NCBI RefSeq assembly: GCF_001015195.1
Contig: NZ_LDES01000050.1
Coordinates: 1-45,759, forward strand
Direction of reading: 5' to 3'
DNA length: 45,759 nt
DNA from: Sphingomonas sp. Y57
GTDB taxonomy: Bacteria > Pseudomonadota > Alphaproteobacteria > Sphingomonadales > Sphingomonadaceae
Position 1 is the first letter of the stretch, and every line of letters begins with the position of its first letter. This document shows, one piece after another, positions 23,836-31,561 of this stretch. The translations under genes were made by a program, and so were the position numbers. The notes below the pieces were generated by a model. It had not been told where the DNA came from. It saw only the letters and a program-made list of their open reading frames with translations, and ran no database searches.

Positions 23836-25335
23836 TCAGCCCATCCCTTGGGAGGCTGGTTTCCCCCCTGGACCCAGCGGATCCTCGCACCAGGGAAAGA
23901 GCCGGAGCGTGTCGAGATGCCGATAGGATATCTGGCGCGGATCGGGCGGCACGGCGCCCGGCCCCGACATGTAGAGGATCTCGGCGGCAACCGGTGCGAA
24001 GGCGGCCTGGAAGTGCTGATAAGACTTGACCAGGACCAGCTGCTTGGCGGCAATATCGATCCCGAAATCGGTAAATAGCGACGGGCTGAAGCACTGGCAG
24101 CGCTCGCTGGTGAGGATGATATCGACCCCGCGCCAGCGCAACGCTGCGACGGCTCCCAATGGATAGCGGCGCGCTTCACCGCCATTTTGCGGAGCCTCGT
24201 GAAAATAGTCGTCATGCAGCGCGGTCACGACACATTCGAGGTCGATCGGATCGCCAGAGAAGCGCCCCAGCTTTCCTCCGGTCCGAAACCAGCCGGCGCG
24301 GCCAATCCCGATCTTGTGCGCGATGCGGACCATCACGGGATCGTAGACTGTGGCGACCGCCGCGCTCACCTCCGGCCGCTGCGTCAACCAGGCCAGCGCA
24401 TAGGTGGAATCGCCCGGCGCACCGGCTCCGCTATTGTCCGACTGGTCCGCAACGATCACCGGCTTCAGGCAATGGTCAGCAGCGCGGCTCAGCGCTTCCG
24501 GCAGAGGCAATGATATCGCGTCGAAGCCGATCTCGTGGCGAAGCGCATAGAAACGCTCTCCGAAGTCCCGAGCCACCCGTGCGGCGAGGTCCCGGTCGCG
24601 ATCGGCCACGACCAGCACCCGGGCCATCGAATCCGGGAGATCGGCAAAAGGGAAGTCGTGCGCGATCGAGATCGAAAGGACCCCGTCTCGCCCCTCGGCC
24701 GCCTGGATGTCGACGAGGAGCTTGGCGAGGGCGGAGCCAGTCGTCGGATAGAAGCCCACCATGTGGCAATCGAAGGTCGCCATGACGGGCGCGACCTCGC
24801 CGCGGCGCGTTGCCGTCGCCAGCTCGAAGAGTTCGCGCCCACGGTCGATCATGTCGATATGCGGATAATGTTTGTAGGTGACGACGAGATCGGCCTCGGC
24901 GAGTGTGGCAGCGCGCAAGTGGCAATGCAAATCGAGCTCCACCCCGATGATCACCTGCGGGCCGACGATGGCACGGACCGCTCCGATGATGTCGGCCTCG
25001 CAATTGTCGCAGCCATCGGCAAGCATCGCGCCGTGCAGGAGCAGCAGCACGACATCGACCGGGCCGGCCTCACGCAGCGAGTCCAGCAGATGCTGTCTGA
25101 GGGTCTCATAGGCATGGGCGGTCGTTCGTCCGCCTGGCTCGGCCCAAGCCATGAAGCCGCCAAGATAGTGATGGCCACACGCCGTTATTCGATGTCCCCA
25201 GACCTGTTCGAGATCGAGAGCCGGGGCTCGGCCGGCTTCCCCCTCCGTCGCATATCCCGAGAAATCGTCGAGGCCCGTTGGAAGGGGAGAGAAGCTGTTG
25301 GTCTCGGTCGCTATGCCGCCGCAAAATATGCGCAT
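23836..25335 (-). CDS. M81 family metallopeptidase (MlrC-like)
   Basis: A 499-residue protein with the MlrC two-domain layout. The N-terminal M81 half has 'GGIATETNSFSPLPTG' (6-21), 'HGAM' (101-104), 'DLHCH' (135-139) and 'YPHID' (157-161). The C-terminal half begins near 'DNSGAGAPGDSTYAL'. The founding member, MlrC of microcystin-degrading Sphingomonas, cleaves the linearised toxin at the Adda residue as a zinc peptidase. None of mlrA, mlrB or mlrD is present here, so microcystin is not implied; most family members have unknown substrates. ATG 25335 lies 4 bp after the CocE stop, indicating tight coupling. Likely role: hydrolysis of an unusual amide bond. Confidence 0.87.
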   Translation of the reverse strand: MRIFCGGIATETNSFSPLPTGLDDFSGYATEGEAGRAPALDLEQVWGHRITACGHHYLGGFMAWAEPGGRTTAHAYETLRQHLLDSLREAGPVDVVLLLLHGAMLADGCDNCEADIIGAVRAIVGPQVIIGVELDLHCHLRAATLAEADLVVTYKHYPHIDMIDRGRELFELATATRRGEVAPVMATFDCHMVGFYPTTGSALAKLLVDIQAAEGRDGVLSISIAHDFPFADLPDSMARVLVVADRDRDLAARVARDFGERFYALRHEIGFDAISLPLPEALSRAADHCLKPVIVADQSDNSGAGAPGDSTYALAWLTQRPEVSAAVATVYDPVMVRIAHKIGIGRAGWFRTGGKLGRFSGDPIDLECVVTALHDDYFHEAPQNGGEARRYPLGAVAALRWRGVDIILTSERCQCFSPSLFTDFGIDIAAKQLVLVKSYQHFQAAFAPVAAEILYMSGPGAVPPDPRQISYRHLDTLRLFPWCEDPLGPGGKPASQGMG

Positions 25336-25339
25336 GATG

Positions 25340-27073
25340 TCAGCAGCCAGCCGCCGCAGTTACGCCGATCGGCACCGACAGGAAGGACGGCCGGTCAGCA
25401 TCGTGGAACAAGTTCACGGTGACGACACGCGCGTCGTCGATCGATTGATCGGAGACGGGCAGTGGGCTGTTCAGATTGCGCTGATGATAGATCGAGCTGT
25501 GCGGCCCGACGACCAGACGGAGGCGATGTCCTTTCCGCACGATCGTCGACAGGAACATAAACCGATCGAAGATATAGTGCCGCGGCTCCTTATCCTCGAC
25601 CAATTCGGCATGCCGCAAATCGCGGCTGTAGCGCGCGCGAACCCAGTCGGCCCCGAGACGGATCGCCCGCCCGCGTAGATCCACCTCATACACGCTTGCA
25701 TGGAAGTCGGTATCGGGCTGATCGATCGCGAACCAGGCTTCGAAGCGGAAGAAGCCGCTAATCTCGATATCGGCCTCGAGCGGGTCACTGTGGTAGATGA
25801 GCAGGCGCCCGTCGGAAGCATGGACCATTCGGTCATCCGAGCGGTCTTCAGGATCGACGGTGGCTTCCAGGCGCGCCAGCTCGCGACGGCGCGGGTCATA
25901 GATATAGGCGTCCGGTTCGCCGCTCGGCTGCGCACCCCCGACCAGCCTGCCCGAGCGATACAGGCTGTTCGCCGTCCCGTCGGATTGCAACGCCAGGAGC
26001 AGCGAATGCGATGTTATGCCTTCCAGTCGATCGGCATAGCGCCACTCGTCCGCCCCCATCACATAGTAGGCCACATTCTTCTTCAGGAAGCTGGGCCGCT
26101 CTCCTGAGCCGAGCGTCCAATCATACCATTGGCGATGCAGCGCCTTGAGATCGACGAGGCTGTTGGGGCCGGCATCGATGCCCGCGAAGCGCAGCTGGGG
26201 AACTCTCGTGCCGGCATGGTCCCAAGGGCCTATCACCAGATAATGACGGCTAGCTGCGCCGTCGGGGCCGTGCGTCAGATGCTCGCGATAATGAGCCATG
26301 GCGCCGAGTTGGTCGGCATCCAACGCACCGGTGATCGTGAGCACCGGCATATCGATGTTCGCATAGTCGGCGGCCTTGAGATTATAGTCGTCCCAGAAGC
26401 CATCGGGCTCGGGATGGGCGACCCATTTGCGGAAGGTCGGCGAGGGATTGCCGAGGAATGTGTCAAGCTCCCGGAACGGCAGGCCGGATTCGACCCATTG
26501 GCAGAATTTGGCACCCCAATAGCGCTCATTGTTCCAGAACATGCGGTCTTGCGAGGTTCGACCCGAGATCAGGGTCAGCCACTGCATCCAGTAAGGCATC
26601 GCGCCATTGTTCCGCATCGGATAGTCGATCCCCATGAAGGGCGACGCCACGGGCGCGATCGACGCGAGCGCGCGCGGGCGCTCGCGCGCAGTCGCCCACT
26701 GGTCATATCCTCCATAGGAGCCGCCCCACATCGCGACCCGGCCATCGCAATAATCCTGCGCCGCAAGCCATTGAACGGCGTCATGGCCATCACGCCCCTC
26801 ATTTATGAAGGGGTCGAAATCACCTTCGGAATTGCCCCGGCCGCGGACATCAACGGTCAGGAAAGGGTAGCCGGCCAACGCGAAGTACAGCGCTTGGTCG
26901 TGATAGGTCTGACCGACGTACGGCGTCAGCGTGAAGATCGCGGGCGCGGGCCGGGCCTGTTCGGGAGGGAGATAGAGCGTCGCATTGAGCGTTATGCCGT
27001 CACGCATCGGGATGCGAACGCCCCAATGCATCCGAACCGACGCGCTGCGCGCGATGAAATCTGTGTCATCCAT
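25340..27073 (-). CDS. CocE/NonD family hydrolase (S15 peptidase / amino-acid ester hydrolase-like)
   Basis: A 577-residue enzyme: an S15 alpha/beta hydrolase, a helical cap and a C-terminal jelly-roll domain. The nucleophile elbow 'GGSYGGYDQW' gives Ser119; Asp252 or Asp254 ('GALDADQLG') and His286 ('GPWDHAG') complete the triad. 'VDVRGRGNSEGDFDPF' is typical. Known relatives are cocaine esterase, Xaa-Pro dipeptidyl-peptidase and alpha-amino-acid ester hydrolases that act on beta-lactam side chains. No clear signal peptide is seen. It lies 19 bp after the GMC gene. It could release the amino or hydroxy acid handled by the downstream dehydrogenases. A broken second copy sits at 21007. Confidence 0.87.
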   Translation of the reverse strand: MDDTDFIARSASVRMHWGVRIPMRDGITLNATLYLPPEQARPAPAIFTLTPYVGQTYHDQALYFALAGYPFLTVDVRGRGNSEGDFDPFINEGRDGHDAVQWLAAQDYCDGRVAMWGGSYGGYDQWATARERPRALASIAPVASPFMGIDYPMRNNGAMPYWMQWLTLISGRTSQDRMFWNNERYWGAKFCQWVESGLPFRELDTFLGNPSPTFRKWVAHPEPDGFWDDYNLKAADYANIDMPVLTITGALDADQLGAMAHYREHLTHGPDGAASRHYLVIGPWDHAGTRVPQLRFAGIDAGPNSLVDLKALHRQWYDWTLGSGERPSFLKKNVAYYVMGADEWRYADRLEGITSHSLLLALQSDGTANSLYRSGRLVGGAQPSGEPDAYIYDPRRRELARLEATVDPEDRSDDRMVHASDGRLLIYHSDPLEADIEISGFFRFEAWFAIDQPDTDFHASVYEVDLRGRAIRLGADWVRARYSRDLRHAELVEDKEPRHYIFDRFMFLSTIVRKGHRLRLVVGPHSSIYHQRNLNSPLPVSDQSIDDARVVTVNLFHDADRPSFLSVPIGVTAAAGC

Positions 27074-27092
27074 CTGCTATTCCGCCGCGGCT

Positions 27093-28685
27093 TCAACAAG
27101 GGGACTGCGTGGCCAACTCGCGGCCCAGCTTCGCGCCGATCATCATGCAGACGGCGTTGGTGTTGCCGCTGACGAGGTCTGGCATGATCGACGCGTCGGC
27201 GATCCACAAATTGCGCACACCGCGCACGTTCAGAGCAGGGTCAACAACCGCATGCGCATCGATCCCCATCCTGCAGGTGCCCGCTGGATGAAAGGCGACC
27301 CCGGTATGGCCTCGCAGGAATGCCTCGATCTCGGCTCGACCCTGGACGCGGGCGCCGGGCACGGCTTCCTCCTCCACGAGATCCGCGATCGGATGAGTGG
27401 ACATGATGTCCCTCACGACGGAGACGCCATCGATGAGGGTATCGACATCGCGTCGCTCCGAAAGCAGCGCACACTCGATAACGGGCGGTGTTTCGACATC
27501 GGCTGCCGCCAGGCGTACGCTCCCGCTGCTCGCCGGATGCGATATATTGAGCAGCACCGTCACGGAGCGATAGGGGGCGAAGCCGTATAGGCCGTCGGGG
27601 CCCTTCACATAGCCGATCGGCATAAGGTGAAGCTGTATATCGGGATCGGGCATCGCGGAGGATGAGCGGAGGAAGGCCGTCGCCTCGAAGATGTTCGACA
27701 ACGGCCCCTCGCGCCCTGCCAGATAGCGCAGGCCAATTCCCAACATGTGGAGCCAGCCTTCGGTCAGGCTATAGGTGGGGGTGCGCATGCGATAGGTGAG
27801 CCGCACCAGCGGATGTTCGCGCAGGTTGCGGCCCACCTCCTTACGCGAGACGACTACCGGAATGCCATGAGCGCCCAAATGGTCGGGATCGCCGATCCCC
27901 GACAGCATCAGCAATTGGGGAGAAGCGATCGCGCCTGCGGAAAGGACGATATTACGCCCCCTCGCCTCCCGTGGCCCCTCACCGCGCCGATAGCGAATCC
28001 CGATCGCGGCGCCGTCCTCGATCAGAATCCGATCGACCGTCGCCGACGTCATGATCTCGACATTGCCATTCGACCTCAACGGCCGCAGAAACGCGTCCGC
28101 GGCGCTCCAGCGCAGCCCGCAGCGCTGCGTCATCTGCGCATAACCCGCTCCCTCCTGATCGCCGTCGTTATAATCGGAATTGAAAGGGGCACCGATCGCC
28201 TGCGCCGCTTCGACGAATGCGCGCGTGACGGGATGGGGATAGCGCACCGGGCGGACGTGCAGCCTGCCTCCCGCGCCCTTGCCGGCCTCAAGGTCGTCGA
28301 ACATCGCCATGATGCGGTCACTTCGCCATGACGCTCCGGCAGTGCCCAGGCCATCCGCCCAGCGGTCGAAATCGGCGGGGGCACCGCGGACATACATCGT
28401 GCCGTTGATGCTGCTGCTTCCGCCGAGGACCTTCCCCCGCGGCCATAGTTCCTCGACGCCGTCACGGCTGGCATCGGGCGCGGTGCGATAGCCCCAATCA
28501 TGCCGCCGGACCGCATATATCTGTCCGGCCGGCACGCGGATGAAGGGCGACCGGTCGGCCGGGCCGGCCTCGACGATCAGGATCTTCGCACCGGGCGACC
28601 GCGTCGCGATCTCATGCGCAGCCGCGCAGCCTGCAGAGCCGGCCCCGATGATGATATAATCCCATGTTACGTGGGCGGCGTTCAT
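27093..28685 (-). CDS. GMC family FAD oxidoreductase
   Basis: A 530-residue glucose-methanol-choline oxidoreductase. It has the Rossmann motif 'IIIGAGSAGCAAAHEIA', the GMC signature 1 region 'PRGKVLGGSSSINGTMYVRG', signature 2 'LSAGAIASPQLLMLSGIG', and a C-terminal 'AFHPAGTCRMG' carrying the active-site His with 'SGNTNAVCMMIG'. It oxidises an alcohol to an aldehyde, a natural step before the aldehyde dehydrogenase two genes upstream in the operon. The ATG at 28685 overlaps the MFS stop by 4 bp. The exact alcohol is unknown; choline dehydrogenase is a relative but not a safe call. Confidence 0.88.
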   Translation of the reverse strand: MNAAHVTWDYIIIGAGSAGCAAAHEIATRSPGAKILIVEAGPADRSPFIRVPAGQIYAVRRHDWGYRTAPDASRDGVEELWPRGKVLGGSSSINGTMYVRGAPADFDRWADGLGTAGASWRSDRIMAMFDDLEAGKGAGGRLHVRPVRYPHPVTRAFVEAAQAIGAPFNSDYNDGDQEGAGYAQMTQRCGLRWSAADAFLRPLRSNGNVEIMTSATVDRILIEDGAAIGIRYRRGEGPREARGRNIVLSAGAIASPQLLMLSGIGDPDHLGAHGIPVVVSRKEVGRNLREHPLVRLTYRMRTPTYSLTEGWLHMLGIGLRYLAGREGPLSNIFEATAFLRSSSAMPDPDIQLHLMPIGYVKGPDGLYGFAPYRSVTVLLNISHPASSGSVRLAAADVETPPVIECALLSERRDVDTLIDGVSVVRDIMSTHPIADLVEEEAVPGARVQGRAEIEAFLRGHTGVAFHPAGTCRMGIDAHAVVDPALNVRGVRNLWIADASIMPDLVSGNTNAVCMMIGAKLGRELATQSPC

Positions 28686-30049
28686 GGTAGCGTCTCCGCT
28701 TCCATTCTGCGCGACAGGCGCGCGAGGATGATATGATGCCGTCGTCGGGTGATCGGCGTCTTGAGCGCCAATACTAGCGCCGACGCCGACAGGAGCGTGG
28801 GCAGGACGATGAAAGCGATTTGGATGCCCATGCCGGCCCGCTTTCCGACAAACGCGGCCTGCGGATCGAACCCGAACCAGGCGGCGATGCCGAGCGCCAA
28901 GCCAGCGCCCACCCCCGAACTCGCCTTAAAGGCTAACACAAGCAGCGCGAAATAGGTCGAACTTCGGTTCTGCCCGAACCTGAGCGCTCCATAATCGACG
29001 ATATCGGCGAGAAGCGCCGGCGTGATCAGCGCAAAGGCGGCCGCACCAATATAGACGCCGGACATGGTCAGCATCGGAAGGAGGGGTGAGACGCCGCGCA
29101 TGAAGGGCAGGCTCGCGACGAGGCACAAAGTATAGAGCGCGACCCCCGCGACCAATATGGTCCGCTTCTCCCCCCGTACCGCGAACGCTCCCCAGATCGG
29201 CACCGACAGGAGGGCTGCGGCGCTGAACAGGAGGAAGATGAGTGCGGTGTCTGCCTGGAGCTTCAAATAGCTGTCAATGTACAGGAAGACGAGGCCCGTC
29301 CACATGCCGAGGCTGAGGCTGAACAGGAAATAGGTCAGCAGGAAGTGGCGGAGCGGCCGGTTGGCCAGGACCGAGTTCAGCACGCTGCGCAGGCTGTCCC
29401 GGCGGACGGCGATGATCACCGACCCGGCAGGCGCGACGAAAACGGTCACGAGCAGAGCGACAGCCATCGCGACGGCGCCTACCATGATGGTCTGCCGCAT
29501 GACGGCTGGCGAAAACTGGCCGGACGATGTTTCGGTCAGGAAGGGCAGCGCGGCGAATGCGACGATGCCGACATAGATCGCCATGCCGCGAAAGCTGTAG
29601 ATCCGCGCCCTGACCTCATGATGACGCGACAGTTCGCCCCCCCAGGCGATATGCGGCACGTCCATCAGCGTCCAGGCGAGATAGAAGGTGAGCGACCAGA
29701 TCAGATAATAGCCGATCGTGACGCCGGACGGAGGGACGAACAGGAACCAGGCGGATGCGGCCAGGCCTAGGCCGCCAGCGACGACCCAGCTCTTGCGCGA
29801 TCCGCCTCGCGCCCGGTGCCGGTCCGAAAGATATCCGACCAGCGGATCGACAAGTGCGTCGACGATGCGGGCGATCAACAGGACGGTCGCAATCGCGCCG
29901 AGCGAGAGCCCGAAATATTTGGCGTAGAGCCCGGGCAGGACGCTGACCGTGGGATTCCACAGGAAGATCATCGCCACCACCGGAGCCGCATAGGCGAGCG
30001 GCCCGAGAATGGAGCGATCTGCCTGCTTCTGCACAGCGGACTGGTTCAC
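28682..30049 (-). CDS. MFS transporter, GPH (glycoside-pentoside-hexuronide) type
   Basis: A 455-residue inner-membrane carrier with about twelve hydrophobic segments. 'ARIVDALVDPLVGYLSDRHR' followed by 'GGSRKSWV' is the GPH/MFS_2 signature, and 'DVPHIAWGGELSRHHEVRAR' is the matching second motif. GPH members often carry glycosides by cation symport, but in sphingomonads they also occur in catabolic operons for non-sugar compounds. Its start overlaps the aldehyde dehydrogenase stop by 4 bp. It is the inner-membrane partner of the TonB receptor at 33736. Confidence 0.87.
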   Translation of the reverse strand: MNQSAVQKQADRSILGPLAYAAPVVAMIFLWNPTVSVLPGLYAKYFGLSLGAIATVLLIARIVDALVDPLVGYLSDRHRARGGSRKSWVVAGGLGLAASAWFLFVPPSGVTIGYYLIWSLTFYLAWTLMDVPHIAWGGELSRHHEVRARIYSFRGMAIYVGIVAFAALPFLTETSSGQFSPAVMRQTIMVGAVAMAVALLVTVFVAPAGSVIIAVRRDSLRSVLNSVLANRPLRHFLLTYFLFSLSLGMWTGLVFLYIDSYLKLQADTALIFLLFSAAALLSVPIWGAFAVRGEKRTILVAGVALYTLCLVASLPFMRGVSPLLPMLTMSGVYIGAAAFALITPALLADIVDYGALRFGQNRSSTYFALLVLAFKASSGVGAGLALGIAAWFGFDPQAAFVGKRAGMGIQIAFIVLPTLLSASALVLALKTPITRRRHHIILARLSRRMEAETLP

Positions 30050-31494
30050 CCGTGGTTGATCCAGAAAAGCTGATGGCGAATATAGCTTTCAAGACCAGGG
30101 ATTCCACCTTCCTTGCCCACTCCGGATTGCCTCGCCGGCTCGAAGGGGGCCGCGTGCCCCGCCCCGAAGCCCGTCGCGGCCGCTGCGTTGATTTGGACGG
30201 AGGAGCGAACCCGCTTGCCGATACGGAAAGCCCGCCCGATGTCGCGGGTCCAGACATAGGCGATCAGTCCGAAGATCGTAGCATTGGCGATCCGGATGGC
30301 GTCGTCTTCGCCATCGAACGGCAGGATCGTCAGGACGGGCCCGAACAATTCCTCCTGGGCGATCGGATCGAACGGCGATACCCCTTGGACGATCGCGGGA
30401 TCGATGAAGCTGCCATTTTCGAAACCCGAGGCCCGGTCGCCGGAATGGACGGTCGCACCCTCCCGGCGGGCTCCGTCGAGAAACTCGCGCACGCGATCCC
30501 GTTGCCTTGCTGTCGCCAGCGGGCCGAAGGTCGTCTCGGGATGGGTCGCCTCTCCCATCGTGAAGTTCGCAATCAGCGCGCGGAGTCGCTCTACGAACGC
30601 GTCCTCGATCGAGCGCTGGACAAGAACGCGCGATCCGACGCTGCATGTCTGCCCCGAATTCGTGAGGATGAAGCCCGCGATCGCCTGCGCTGCGGCTTCG
30701 ATGTCAGCATCCTCGAAGACGATCTGTGGCGACTTTCCGCCGCATTCGGCAAGCACGACCTTCATATTGGACTGGCCGGCATAGCTCTGCATCAATCGGC
30801 CGACTTCGCTCGATCCCGTGAACGCGATCATGTCGACGTCCATGTGGAGTGCAAGTGCCTTCCCCGTCGTTTCGCCGAGACCGGTTACGACGTTGAGAAC
30901 GCCCGAGGGCAACCCCGCCTCATGGGCCAGTTCAGCCACCCTGAGCGCGGACCGCGACGCGAGCTCAGAGGGTTTGAGAACGACGCTGTTCCCAGCCGCA
31001 AGCGCGGGGCCGATCTTCAACAAGGCGTTGAAGGTCGGAAAATTCCAGGGAACGATCGCTCCAACCACGCCCCGCGGTGATATTCTCGTTGTCACGAAGC
31101 TATCGGAATCGCTGTTGAAGACATCGCTCCGCAACTTGTCGATGGCTTCGGCGTGGAACTGCAGGAGGTCCGCGGCCGAGGCGCCGCCGAACAACCGCAC
31201 GCTGACGGGCTTGCCCATCTCTTCGGCATCGAGCCGATCCAGCTCGGGCTGATGCGTACGCACGAGCTCGGCCCAGCGCAGCATGATGGCCTTGCGGGCC
31301 GGCAGCGCCAGCCCCCACCAACGTTCGTCGTCATACGCACGACGCGCGGCGGCGACCGCGGCGTCGATATCCTCGGCGCTTCCCTCGGCCAACTCGAAGA
31401 TGTTCGTGCCCGTCGAAGGGTTGATGACGGGATGCGCGCTCATGCTCGACGAAGGCTGTGAGCGGCCATCGATCAACGGTTCAATCTGACTCAT
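30046..31494 (-). CDS. Aldehyde dehydrogenase (NAD(P)-dependent), cluster 2
   Basis: About 482 residues with Cys284 ('SGQTCSVG'), Glu250 ('LAECGGKSP') and Asn151 ('VPWNFP') present. It is closely related to the cluster 1 enzyme at 9454, sharing 'KPSELASRSA', 'FTGS.EVG', 'GAGHAAPFEP' and the terminal 'WINH'. This suggests duplication of a gene module or a common substrate class. ATG 31494 starts 67 bp after the receptor stop; a longer open frame exists upstream, but it overlaps the receptor and does not look like protein of this family. The likely substrate is an aldehyde made by the GMC oxidoreductase. Confidence 0.86.
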   Translation of the reverse strand: MSQIEPLIDGRSQPSSSMSAHPVINPSTGTNIFELAEGSAEDIDAAVAAARRAYDDERWWGLALPARKAIMLRWAELVRTHQPELDRLDAEEMGKPVSVRLFGGASAADLLQFHAEAIDKLRSDVFNSDSDSFVTTRISPRGVVGAIVPWNFPTFNALLKIGPALAAGNSVVLKPSELASRSALRVAELAHEAGLPSGVLNVVTGLGETTGKALALHMDVDMIAFTGSSEVGRLMQSYAGQSNMKVVLAECGGKSPQIVFEDADIEAAAQAIAGFILTNSGQTCSVGSRVLVQRSIEDAFVERLRALIANFTMGEATHPETTFGPLATARQRDRVREFLDGARREGATVHSGDRASGFENGSFIDPAIVQGVSPFDPIAQEELFGPVLTILPFDGEDDAIRIANATIFGLIAYVWTRDIGRAFRIGKRVRSSVQINAAAATGFGAGHAAPFEPARQSGVGKEGGIPGLESYIRHQLFWINHG

Positions 31495-31561
31495 GGGTAG
31501 TCCGTAATCCAAGAAAACAGGCGAGATGGCCCCGGCGAAGACGCCGCCGGGACCGTTATCG

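Noticed and set aside
23836-25335. A microcystin-degradation (mlr) locus.
   Set aside because: Only an M81 protein is present. There is no mlrA, mlrB or mlrD, and the neighbours are oxidoreductases of a different pathway type.
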